A DNA stretch of 64,000 bases from Halorientalis marina (GTDB lineage: Archaea; Halobacteriota; Halobacteria; Halobacteriales; Haloarculaceae). A program made the translations under genes and the position numbers. The stretch spans positions 1,178,001 to 1,242,000 of the forward strand of contig NZ_CP095487.1 in NCBI RefSeq assembly GCF_023028345.1, in the 5' to 3' direction. Of the stretch, positions 34,068 to 42,235 are shown piece after piece. Below the pieces are notes generated by a model that ran no database searches, was not told the origin of the DNA, and worked only from the letters and a program-made list of their open reading frames with translations. Every line of letters starts with the position of its first letter. The first letter of the stretch is position 1.

Positions 34068-34152
34068 GCCTCGGTCCGCCGACAGGGGTGGACCGCTCGG
34101 GTCGCCGACCCGTTCTTTTCAAGTGGCTCAACCGAATAGGGGCGGACAACGA

Positions 34153-35316
34153 ATGAGCGAGGATTTCTACGAGGTGCTCGGCGTCTCGCGGGACGCCGAC
34201 GAGGACGAGATCAAGGAGGCCTACCGGCAGAAGGCCCGCGAGTACCACCCCGACGTGAGCGACGACCCCGACGCAGAGGAGAAGTTCAAGCAAGCCAAGA
34301 AGGCAAAGGAGGTCCTGACGGACGAGCAGAAGCGCCAGGCATACGACCGGATGGGCCACGAGCGATTCGAGCAGGCCGAAAAGCAAGGTGGCTTCGACGG
34401 CGGCGCCGGCGGCGCTGGCGGTGCCGGCGGCCCGTTCGGTGGCGGCGGTGGCGGCGCGGGCGCCGGTGGTCCCTTCGGCGACATGAGCGACATCTTCGAG
34501 CAGTTCTTCGGCGGCGGTGGCGGCCGCGGCGGGCCACGACAGGGCGCCGACCTCCGGACGGAACTCTCGATCACGCTGGACGATGCCTACGAGGGAATCG
34601 AGAAGGAGCTGACCATCACCCGGCCGGAGACGTGTCCGGACTGCGACGGCAGCGGTCACCCGCCGGGTAGCGACTCCCAGACCTGCCCGGAGTGTAACGG
34701 CCGCGGGCAGCAGACCCGGGTCCAGCAGACCCCGATGGGGCGGGTCCAGCAGACGACGACCTGCCGTCGCTGTGGCGGCGAGGGGACCCTCTACGACGAG
34801 ACCTGCTCGACCTGTCGGGGCGAAGGGCAGGTCCGCAACGAGGCGACCCTCTCGGTCGAGGTGCCGGCGGGCATCCAGGACGGACAGAGCCTCCGGATGG
34901 AACGCGAGGGCGCACCGGGCGAGGAGGGCGGCCCGAACGGCGACCTCCTCATCGAGATCAGCATCGAGGACCACCAGGACTTCGACCGCGAGGGCGACGA
35001 CCTCTACTACCAGCACCCGATCTCGTTCCCGCAGGCGGTCTTCGGCGATACGGTCTCGGTGCCGACCCTCGACGGCGACGTGGACCTCGACGTGCCCGAA
35101 GGGACACAGAGCGGCGAGGTGTTCCGCCTCCAGGGCAAAGGGATGCCCCGCCTCCGCCGACGCGGCCAGGGTGACCTGTACGTCCAGGTACAGGTCGTCA
35201 CGCCAGAGAGCCTCAACGAAGAGCAGCGGGAAGCACTGGAGGCGTTCGCCGAGGCCGGCGGCGAGGAAATCGAGGTCGAACAGGGCTTTTTCGAGCGGAT
35301 CAAGAACAGTTTCTGA
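34153..35316 (+). CDS. dnaJ: DnaJ (Hsp40) co-chaperone
   Basis: 387 aa from ATG 34153 (MSEDFYEVLGVSRDADEDEI). J-domain with HPD in REYHPDVSDD, a Gly/Phe-rich region (residues 78-130), four CxxCxGxG zinc repeats (CPDCDGSG, CPECNGRG, CRRCGGEG, CSTCRGEG) and the C-terminal substrate domain (FPQAVFGDTVSVPTLDG). Stimulates DnaK ATPase. Unusually it is not in a grpE-dnaK-dnaJ operon: about 4.6 kb with O2-sensing and other genes separates it from dnaK. Confidence 0.96.
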   Translation: MSEDFYEVLGVSRDADEDEIKEAYRQKAREYHPDVSDDPDAEEKFKQAKKAKEVLTDEQKRQAYDRMGHERFEQAEKQGGFDGGAGGAGGAGGPFGGGGGGAGAGGPFGDMSDIFEQFFGGGGGRGGPRQGADLRTELSITLDDAYEGIEKELTITRPETCPDCDGSGHPPGSDSQTCPECNGRGQQTRVQQTPMGRVQQTTTCRRCGGEGTLYDETCSTCRGEGQVRNEATLSVEVPAGIQDGQSLRMEREGAPGEEGGPNGDLLIEISIEDHQDFDREGDDLYYQHPISFPQAVFGDTVSVPTLDGDVDLDVPEGTQSGEVFRLQGKGMPRLRRRGQGDLYVQVQVVTPESLNEEQREALEAFAEAGGEEIEVEQGFFERIKNSF

Positions 35317-35352
35317 CTCGCTCCCTGCCCGGCCGGTCGACTTCGCTCGAAC

Positions 35353-35382
35353 ATATTATTCTACTTCAATTACGTTTAATAT
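35353..35382. promoter_or_regulatory. AT-rich patch with ATATTA/TAATAT inverted repeat
   Basis: A 30-bp AT-rich island in the 210-nt gap after dnaJ, with ATATTA at 35353-35358 and TAATAT at 35377-35382. A 15-codon frame (ATG 35384, MDVIRVHGAG...) follows at once. May be a promoter with a leader peptide for the gene at 35527, or a remnant. Confidence 0.3.
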
Positions 35383-35526
35383 TATGGATGTCATACGTGT
35401 ACACGGCGCGGGGTCGGTATCGGTCGACTGACCATTAGGTCATACACCCCACCCCCTTCCCCCTCGGCGACCCTGCGCCGTTCTCTGCTTCCGGACGCTT
35501 AACCACGTTGCTCCCCTACGGCGGGT

Positions 35527-36249
35527 ATGGACCTCGATGCGGACGTTCTCGGCGACCTCGTGGCAAGGGAGCGACGGACCGACGAGCCGCTGGTCCGGTT
35601 CGGCCCGGGGCGGGCGGACTTCTATACGGCCCACAAGTTCTGTACCGACGCCTGGAAGGCCGCGAACCTGTTCCGGTACGACGGTGCCGGTCCGGGTCGG
35701 ACGGTCGGCATCGCGGACGAGCCGGTGCCGCCGGTTTTGCTCTCGACCTTCGGGGCCGCATTGCTCGGTGCACCGGTGCGGTTCGCGCCGCCGGCCGAGA
35801 GCGACGTTCGGGTGCTCGTCGCGTCGGCGGCCGACATCGGTGACTGGACGCTCCCACCGGGGAGTAAGCGGATCGCCTACGACGGACCACCGGACGACCC
35901 CGCGGTCGCACACTTCGAGCGGGACGTCTGGAGCGAGAATCCGACGATGCCGCCGGACGAACCCGACCCCGACGCCCCGGCGCTTCTCACCGCCGACGGG
36001 ACCCACACGCACGCGGACCTGCTCGAACGCACGGGTCGGGTCGTCGCCGATCTGGAACTGACCGCCGAGGACAGCGTCGCGGTCCGTGCCCCCCTCTCCG
36101 ATCCCGGGACCGTCGTCGCGGGACTGCTCGCACCGCTCGCGGTCGGCGCCGAGGTACTCCTGCCGGGCGTCGAGGACGCCGGGAGCGTCGCCGTCACGGC
36201 CGAGGAAGCGCCCGAACCCCGTTCGATCCTGCCCGCCGACGCCCGCTGA
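35527..36249 (+). CDS. Conserved protein resembling a truncated adenylate-forming enzyme
   Basis: 240 aa. The opening (DLVARERRTDEPLVRF, YDFT-like ADFYTAHKFCTDAWKAANLFRY, GRTVGIADEPVPPVLLSTFGAALLGAPVRF) and later APALLTADGTHTHADLLERTGRVVADLELTAEDSVAVRAPL recall the N-terminal fold of acyl-CoA ligases. All ATP-binding motifs (TSGTTGxPKG, A5-A10) are missing. A stand-alone non-catalytic domain or a long-degraded ligase; the intact frame and acidic bias suggest it is expressed. Confidence 0.55.
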   Translation: MDLDADVLGDLVARERRTDEPLVRFGPGRADFYTAHKFCTDAWKAANLFRYDGAGPGRTVGIADEPVPPVLLSTFGAALLGAPVRFAPPAESDVRVLVASAADIGDWTLPPGSKRIAYDGPPDDPAVAHFERDVWSENPTMPPDEPDPDAPALLTADGTHTHADLLERTGRVVADLELTAEDSVAVRAPLSDPGTVVAGLLAPLAVGAEVLLPGVEDAGSVAVTAEEAPEPRSILPADAR

Positions 36250-36392
36250 GGGCGGGCGACGCGAGCGACCCGCGAGACGACACCACGTCGTGATTGCGGC
36301 ACGGCTGCCGTCCGCCAGGGCCCCCGTATCCTCAAATCCCACACAATAATTTTAATCCTTCCCGCACAGTAGGACGGACAACGGTGTGGTAA

Positions 36393-37115
36393 ATGATATC
36401 GCTCCAACTGGATATGGTCCAGTACGACTGTCCGTATATCGACACGACGGTCGAGAACGACGTGTCCTTCTACGCGACCCAGTGGGACTTCCACCGGGAC
36501 GACGAGCGGTTGGAGACGCGGATCGTGGTTCGGGGGGCCGACGACGAATCGCTCGATAACGGACTGTCGATGCTGTCCGATCACGAGCGCACGCGCGACG
36601 TGGATCTCCTCGAACGTGACGGCGAGATGGCGCTGCTGCACTCCCGTATCGAACAGACCGACGCGATGCGGGTGATCCGGGAACACGGCGGCTACATCAC
36701 GGGTCCGTTCGATATTTCCGAGGGGAGCGAGATCTGGCACGTCGGGTTCGACCGCGGCGACGTGGCGGACGCTGCGCTGTCGGAACTCGGCCGGAACAAC
36801 GAGTACACCGTCGAGTCACGCGAGTCGCTCCACCTGGAGGACTACTACGAACTCATGGGGAACGTCAGCGCAGCCACGTCGATGCTGGCCGGCCTTCGGG
36901 TGCTCTCGGAGACGGAACGGGACACGCTCCGGTCGGCGGTGTCGGGCGGCTACTTCGAGACGCCACGGGACGCGACGCTCTCGACGCTGGCCGACGAGTT
37001 CGACATCTCGAAGATGGCTGTCTCACAGAACCTCCGACGCGGACAACGGAAACTCCTCGGGAACGTCGTGGACGCGATGGACGAACTGAATCTCGACCGA
37101 ACGAGCGGCGAGTAG
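36393..37115 (+). CDS. Bat-type HTH-10 transcriptional regulator
   Basis: 240 aa. The N-terminal half (residues 1-155) is the haloarchaeal sensor domain that precedes HTH-10. The C-terminal part carries the bacterio-opsin-activator helix-turn-helix: VLSETERDTLRSAVSGGYFETPRDATLSTLADEFDISKMAVSQNLRRGQRKLL. An ATAATTTTAA box lies about 40 nt before the ATG. Adjacent and convergent to the LivM gene with a 3-base gap; a role in transporter control is possible but unproven. Confidence 0.85.
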   Translation: MISLQLDMVQYDCPYIDTTVENDVSFYATQWDFHRDDERLETRIVVRGADDESLDNGLSMLSDHERTRDVDLLERDGEMALLHSRIEQTDAMRVIREHGGYITGPFDISEGSEIWHVGFDRGDVADAALSELGRNNEYTVESRESLHLEDYYELMGNVSAATSMLAGLRVLSETERDTLRSAVSGGYFETPRDATLSTLADEFDISKMAVSQNLRRGQRKLLGNVVDAMDELNLDRTSGE

Positions 37116-37118
37116 GAA

Positions 37119-38318
37119 TTAGCTCCCGGCTCCGACCCGCCGTTTGAGCGACTGGACGCGGTCCTTCAGCCCTTTTCGGGCCAGCGCGACGTACTTCACG
37201 AGCGTCTCTTTCGTGAACGCGGTCACGCCACCGACGCCGTCGGCCTCGTAGCGGTCACCGGCGACGCCGAACCAGGCCCGGAACCGGTTGACGCCACCTG
37301 CGACGCCGTTGTTGAAGAACAGCACGACGACCAGGAGCAGGATCCCGAGGCTGAACTGCCAGTTCGCCTCGAGCGCCGGGAACTGGCTGATGAACCAGCG
37401 GAGGTACTCGTAGGTGAACGCGCCGAGCGTGGGACCGAGGAAGGCGTAGGGCCCGCCGATGACGGTCATGAGGACCGGCTGTGCGGAGAACGTCCAGTAG
37501 GCGTACTGGGGGTTGACGTTGGTGAACAGCGGGATCAACAGCGCGCCCGCCAGTCCCGAGAACGCGCCGGAGATGATGAACGCGATCCAGCGGTGATACC
37601 GGACGTCGACCCCAAGCGACTCCGCGCGCTCGGGGTTCTCCCGGATCGCCAGACAGATCATCCCGAACGGCGACCGGACGATCCGCCACAGGGCGTACAT
37701 CGCGACGGTGACGACGATCAGCGTCAGGAAGTAGTACGCCACCGGATTGACGATGTCGACGAGCCGGAACTGCCAGCCGAACAGGTCGACTGAGCCCATG
37801 ACGAAGGTCAGCCCGTCGGAGCCGTTGGTGATGTTCTGTCCCAGGATGGAGCCGATGGTGTCCTGGAGGACGATCACGTAGATCGCCATCGAGAACGACA
37901 GCGTGATGATGGCGAAGTAGATCTCCTCCAGCCGAACCGAGAGGAACCCGATGAACACGGCCAGCACGGTCGCGACGAGGACGCCGATGATCAGCGCGAG
38001 GAACCACGTCGCCAGCGGGGCCGCGCCGCCGAAGATTCCCGGGACGCCGAGCATCGGCGAAATCTGACCGACGGTGATCGCGACCGCGTAGCCCGCGGCG
38101 GCGACGAACATCGCGTGGCCGAACGAGAGCAGCCCCGTGTACCCGTAGAGCAGATTGAACGCGGTCGCGAACAGGACGAAACACAGCGTCTCCGCGAGGA
38201 GATTGGTCTGGAAGCCGCCGAGTACGAACGGCGCGACGACCAGGGCGACCGCCGCGACGACGGCTACCCCGGCCATGCTCCGCCTGTTCCGCAACCGCTG
38301 TGTGAACCCGTAGCTCAT
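37119..38318 (-). CDS. livM: LivM-type branched-chain amino acid ABC permease
   Basis: 399 aa, about nine membrane helices. Family landmarks: LAETLCFVLFATAFNLLYGYTGLLSFGHAMFVAAAGYAVA and the C-terminal FINFSGAFSGLAGALL-like segment ISGAFSGLAGALLIPLF, then VIGGPYAFLGPTLGAF. Forms the inner pore with LivH. A basic C-terminal tail of about 55 residues extends past the last helix (KSLKRRVG-like end). Starts 3 bases after the LivK stop on the minus strand, while LivH, LivG and LivF are on the plus strand. Confidence 0.88.
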   Translation of the reverse strand: MSYGFTQRLRNRRSMAGVAVVAAVALVVAPFVLGGFQTNLLAETLCFVLFATAFNLLYGYTGLLSFGHAMFVAAAGYAVAITVGQISPMLGVPGIFGGAAPLATWFLALIIGVLVATVLAVFIGFLSVRLEEIYFAIITLSFSMAIYVIVLQDTIGSILGQNITNGSDGLTFVMGSVDLFGWQFRLVDIVNPVAYYFLTLIVVTVAMYALWRIVRSPFGMICLAIRENPERAESLGVDVRYHRWIAFIISGAFSGLAGALLIPLFTNVNPQYAYWTFSAQPVLMTVIGGPYAFLGPTLGAFTYEYLRWFISQFPALEANWQFSLGILLLVVVLFFNNGVAGGVNRFRAWFGVAGDRYEADGVGGVTAFTKETLVKYVALARKGLKDRVQSLKRRVGAGS

Positions 38319-38321
38319 GTC

Positions 38322-39632
38322 TTACAGGCCTGGCGGGAGGCCGCTGCCGTCCAGCAGATCAAGCGCAGTGTCTCGGTCGAGCGTGTACGTCTGCGTGTTC
38401 GCCTGGCCGACGCCGTCGTACGGCACGTCGGCGTCGAACGAGGACTCGCCGATGACACAGGAGGCGGTCGCCTGGTGGGTGTCCGCGTCGAGCGTCACGG
38501 AGCCGCGCGGGTCGTCCTCGTAGGTGTAGCCCTCCATCTGGGAGACGACGTCGTCGGGGTTGGTGCCGCCGACGGCTTCCATCGCGTCCTTGTAGATCTG
38601 GATCGCCGCCCAGGTACTCCCGCCCGTGAAGGTGGGGTACGCCAGCACCTCGCTGTCGTCCTGGTAGGTCTCCTGGTAGAGCTCGATGAACCGCTGGTCG
38701 GCCTCGGTGCCGTAGGCGCCGGGCCAGTACCAGCCCGAGAAGTGGACGCCCTCGGGCATCGTGTCGCCCAGCGCCTCGAAGTTCGTCGCGTCCGCACCGA
38801 TGGTGTCGAACACGTCGTCGACCTCCTCGAACAGGCCCTGCTCCGAGGCCTGGTTGACGAAGGTCACGGTGTCGCCGGCCCAGAAGCTCGTGAACAGCAG
38901 GTCCGGGTCGGAGTCGAGCACGGAGTTGATCTGGGGGGTCATGTTCGTCGCGCCCAGCTCCGGGAACTCTGAGGCGGCGACCTCGTAGTCGACGCCCAGC
39001 CCGTCTAGATACGCCTGCACGTAGTCCCAGCACTGCTGGCCGTAGGCGTAGTCCGGCCCCATGTTAGCGATGCTGAGGGTGCCGTCGCCCGCGTGGTTCT
39101 CCTGGATGAACGACGCGATGCCGTAGGTCATGTGGCTCGTGTTCGAGTTCGTCCGGAACAGGTTCGGCAGTCCGGCCGCGAGCCCGTCGTCGCTCTCGTA
39201 GTAGTCGCCGTAGGTGTCCGTGTCCGGTTCCGTGATGTACGGCGTCCCGATGTCCGTGAGGGTGAACGGAACTCCGAGCTGTTCGATGGTCGGCCCGGAG
39301 TTGAGCGTCACGCCCGAGGACGTGAGGCCGATCAGGGCGTCGGCACCGAACTCCTGGACCAGGCTCCGCATCTGCTGCTGTGGGTTGTCACCGTGGTCGC
39401 GGATCTCGATCTCCACGTCGTTGCCGTTGATACCCCCTTCTTCGTTGATCGCGTCGACGGCGACCTCGGCCGCGGCGGCCGACCCTGCCCCGAGCGCCTC
39501 GGCCAGCCCGGAGAGCAGATACACGCCGCCGATCCGCACCGTCCCGCCGCCACCGCCGCCGCCGCTACACCCTGCGAGCGTGACTGCCGCACCAGTCCCC
39601 GCTGCCGTGAGAAATGTCCGTCGGTTAACCAT
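38322..39632 (-). CDS. livK: LivK-type substrate-binding lipoprotein
   Basis: 436 aa from ATG 39632 (MVNRRTFLTAAGTGAAVTLAGCSG), which gives a Tat lipobox start; an in-frame ATG at 39686 would add 18 residues. Periplasmic-binding-protein type I fold: GTVRIGGVYLLSGLAEALG, INEEGGINGNDVEIEIRDHGDNPQQ and ALIGLTSSGVTLN are the standard leucine-family opening. Captures an amino acid or amide outside the cell and delivers it to LivHM. The Gly-rich run after the cysteine is a tether. Confidence 0.88.
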   Translation of the reverse strand: MVNRRTFLTAAGTGAAVTLAGCSGGGGGGGTVRIGGVYLLSGLAEALGAGSAAAAEVAVDAINEEGGINGNDVEIEIRDHGDNPQQQMRSLVQEFGADALIGLTSSGVTLNSGPTIEQLGVPFTLTDIGTPYITEPDTDTYGDYYESDDGLAAGLPNLFRTNSNTSHMTYGIASFIQENHAGDGTLSIANMGPDYAYGQQCWDYVQAYLDGLGVDYEVAASEFPELGATNMTPQINSVLDSDPDLLFTSFWAGDTVTFVNQASEQGLFEEVDDVFDTIGADATNFEALGDTMPEGVHFSGWYWPGAYGTEADQRFIELYQETYQDDSEVLAYPTFTGGSTWAAIQIYKDAMEAVGGTNPDDVVSQMEGYTYEDDPRGSVTLDADTHQATASCVIGESSFDADVPYDGVGQANTQTYTLDRDTALDLLDGSGLPPGL

Positions 39633-39701
39633 ATTCGACTGTCCTATGCCCGAGCCGTTCCCTGCCGGCGGGTCGTTCGCTGGCATATTGTACCCTGTAC
39701 A

Positions 39702-39824
39702 CCCATGACACGGATATACGTCCGGGATTATATGTAAACATTATCGCTGAGCTTATACAAATATTCGGAAACACGTCACCGACACGTCGAATTACTGATT
39801 ATCGGCGGCGAAAGTTTTAATCCA
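39702..39824. promoter_or_regulatory. Divergent liv promoter region
   Basis: AT-rich interval (TTATATGTAAACATTATC, TTATACAAATATTC) between livK (minus) and livH (plus), containing TATA-like boxes for both directions. A common control region for the two liv transcripts is likely. Confidence 0.45.
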
Positions 39825-40724
39825 ATGCTGACACACGGGGCGTTCATGGTTTCGACTGGCCTCCTGATCGATCAGGTGATTACCGGCATCAGCATCGGGA
39901 GTACGCTGTTTCTCATCGCGGTCGGTCTCAGCCTGATCTTCGGCGTGCTGGAGGTGCTCAACTTCGCACACGGTGCCCTCTACATGATCGGCGCGTACAT
40001 GGTCGTCGTTGCGATCAACGACTCGCTGGGCGGCTTCTGGGTCGGCGTGGTACTGGCGATACTCACCGTCGGTCTGATCGGCACCGTCATCGAAATGGGC
40101 TTTCTCAGGCGCGTCTACGAGCGCGAAGAACTGGACCAACTGCTGTTGACGTTCGCGTTCGTGCTCATCATCACGGACGGCGTGCGCAACGTCTTCGGGT
40201 CCGGGTCGAACGTCATCGACCCGCCCGCACTGTTCCGCTTCGACATCGTGTTCACGCAGGGCGTCTCGATCCCCGGCTACCGGGCGTTCGTCATCCTGAT
40301 GTCCTTCGTCGTGATGGGAGCGATCTTCGCCGTCCTCCGGGTCACGAACTTCGGCCGCATCGTCCGCGCCACGTCGAGTGACCGCGACATGGCCCTCCTC
40401 CTCGGTATCAACGTCCCCCGGCTCTACACGGCCGTCTTCTTCATCGGCGCCGCGCTGGCCGGACTCGGCGGCGCTCTCGTCGCGCCGTTGCAGTCTGTCA
40501 CGCCGGAACTCGGGAATCAGGTCATCATCAACGCCTTCGTCATCGTCGTCATCGGCGGACTCGGCTCCTTCGGCGGTGCGTTCGTCGGGGCCTACCTCAT
40601 CGGCCTCATGATCGCCGTCGGAAGCGTCTTCGCCGCCGGCGCGGGACAGCTGTTCCCGTTCGTCGCGCTGATCGTCGTGCTCTTGGTCAAACCCGAAGGG
40701 CTGTTCGGAGGTGTCGAGGCATGA
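39825..40724 (+). CDS. livH: LivH-type branched-chain amino acid ABC permease
   Basis: 299 aa, about eight membrane helices. Family start ITGISIGSTLFLIAVGLSLIFGVLEVLNFAHGALYMIGAYM, then the loop RVTNFGRIVRATSSDRDMALLLGINVPRLYTAVFFIGAALAG, and VIVVIGGLGSFGGAFVGAYLIG. An ATG at 39846 is an alternative start. Stop overlaps livG start by ATGA. Confidence 0.9.
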   Translation: MLTHGAFMVSTGLLIDQVITGISIGSTLFLIAVGLSLIFGVLEVLNFAHGALYMIGAYMVVVAINDSLGGFWVGVVLAILTVGLIGTVIEMGFLRRVYEREELDQLLLTFAFVLIITDGVRNVFGSGSNVIDPPALFRFDIVFTQGVSIPGYRAFVILMSFVVMGAIFAVLRVTNFGRIVRATSSDRDMALLLGINVPRLYTAVFFIGAALAGLGGALVAPLQSVTPELGNQVIINAFVIVVIGGLGSFGGAFVGAYLIGLMIAVGSVFAAGAGQLFPFVALIVVLLVKPEGLFGGVEA

Positions 40725-41491
40725 CGACGGTCCTCGAAACCGACGGCCTGGAACGCCAGTTCGGGAAGCTGATGGCCGTCGACGGCGTCAGCGTCAGCAT
40801 CGACAGCGACGACGTCACGAGCATCATCGGTCCTAACGGCGCCGGCAAGACCACCTTCTACAACCTCCTGTCCGGCCGGCTCGACCCGACCGGCGGAACG
40901 GTCAAACTGCGTCCCCGAGACGGGGCCGACCTCATCGACGTCACCGGGCAGACGCCCTACGAGATCAACCGCCTCGGGCTGTCGCGGGCCTTCCAGATCA
41001 ACAACGTCTTCGAGGGGCTGTCGGTCATCGACAACCTCCGGATCGCCCGCATCAGCCAGAACGAGCGCTCGCTCGACCTGCGCTCCATCGCCCGGAGCGA
41101 CGCCGAACTCTCCGAGGAGGCCCGCGAGGTCATCGAGATGGTGAACCTCGAGGACCTCGAACAGACGAAGTGTGCGAACCTGTCTCACGGTGACAAGCGG
41201 AAGGTCGAGGTCGCGCTCGCGCTCGGGACGGACCCGACGGTCGTCCTGCTCGACGAGCCGACGGCGGGGATGAACGCGACCGAGACCGACCGGATGGTCG
41301 ACCTCGTCGAGGACATCAACGAGCAGACGGACACGACCTTCGTGCTCACCGAACACGACATGGGGGTGGTCCTCGACATCTCGGATCGCATCCTCGTGCT
41401 GGACAACGGCTCGCTCATCGCCGACGGCACGCCGGACGAGGTGATGGCTAACGAGCGTGTCAAAGAGGCCTACCTCGGAGGTGAAGCATGA
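40721..41491 (+). CDS. livG: LivG-type ABC ATPase
   Basis: 256 aa. Walker A GPNGAGKTTF, signature LSHGDKRKVEVALAL, Walker B TVVLLDEPTAGMN, switch FVLTEHDMGVV. Family-specific GLSRAFQINNVFEGLSVIDNL. Energises the LivHM transporter with LivF. Overlaps livH and livF by 4 bases each, so translation is coupled. Confidence 0.92.
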   Translation: MTTVLETDGLERQFGKLMAVDGVSVSIDSDDVTSIIGPNGAGKTTFYNLLSGRLDPTGGTVKLRPRDGADLIDVTGQTPYEINRLGLSRAFQINNVFEGLSVIDNLRIARISQNERSLDLRSIARSDAELSEEAREVIEMVNLEDLEQTKCANLSHGDKRKVEVALALGTDPTVVLLDEPTAGMNATETDRMVDLVEDINEQTDTTFVLTEHDMGVVLDISDRILVLDNGSLIADGTPDEVMANERVKEAYLGGEA

Positions 41492-42204
41492 GTCTCCTCG
41501 AACTCGAGGACGTGAACGCCTTCTACGGCAACAGCCACGTCATCTTCGACGTCGACATGACCGTCGAGCAAAACGAGGTCGTGGCCCTGCTGGGCCGGAA
41601 CGGCGCCGGCAAGACGACGACCCTGCGGGCGATCACCGGAACCGTCCCGCGCCGGGAGGGGCGCATCGACTTCCGCGGCGAGTCCATCGTCAACGACACG
41701 GTGGACACGATCAGCAAGAAGGGCATCAAACTCGTCCCGGAGGAGCGCCGCATCTTCCCGACGCTGACCGTCCAGGAGAACCTCGTGGTCGCCCACGACT
41801 CCTCTTCCGGTGACCCGCGCCCCGTCGAGGAGATGTACGAGATATTCTCGGTGCTGGACGACCTGCGGGAGAACCGCGGGCGGAACCTCAGCGGCGGCGA
41901 ACAGCAGATGCTGTCGGTCGCCCGCGCGCTCGTCCAGGACCCCGATCTCCTCCTCCTCGACGAGCCGACGGAGGGGCTGGCACCGGTCATCGTCGAGGAC
42001 CTGACCGAAATTCTCGAGGACATCGTGAGCCGCGACGTGACGGTCGTCATCACCGAGCAGAACGTCGATTTCGCCCTCTCGCTGTCCGAGCGGGCCTACA
42101 TCATCGAGAGCGGTGAGAACGCCTGGGAGGGGACCATCGAGCAACTCCGGGACCGCGACGACCTGCTCGAACAGTACCTCTCGGTCGGCGCCGCCGCGGA
42201 CTGA
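41488..42204 (+). CDS. livF: LivF-type ABC ATPase
   Basis: 238 aa. Walker A GRNGAGKTTT, LVPEERRIFPTLTVQENL, signature LSGGEQQMLSVARAL, Walker B DLLLLDEPTEGLAP, switch VITEQN. All elements of the LivF subfamily are present. Last gene of the plus-strand liv transcript, converging on the histidine kinase at 42236. Confidence 0.92.
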   Translation: MSLLELEDVNAFYGNSHVIFDVDMTVEQNEVVALLGRNGAGKTTTLRAITGTVPRREGRIDFRGESIVNDTVDTISKKGIKLVPEERRIFPTLTVQENLVVAHDSSSGDPRPVEEMYEIFSVLDDLRENRGRNLSGGEQQMLSVARALVQDPDLLLLDEPTEGLAPVIVEDLTEILEDIVSRDVTVVITEQNVDFALSLSERAYIIESGENAWEGTIEQLRDRDDLLEQYLSVGAAAD

Positions 42205-42235
42205 CGCCTCACTTCTCCGCCCGGACGCGTTCCGG

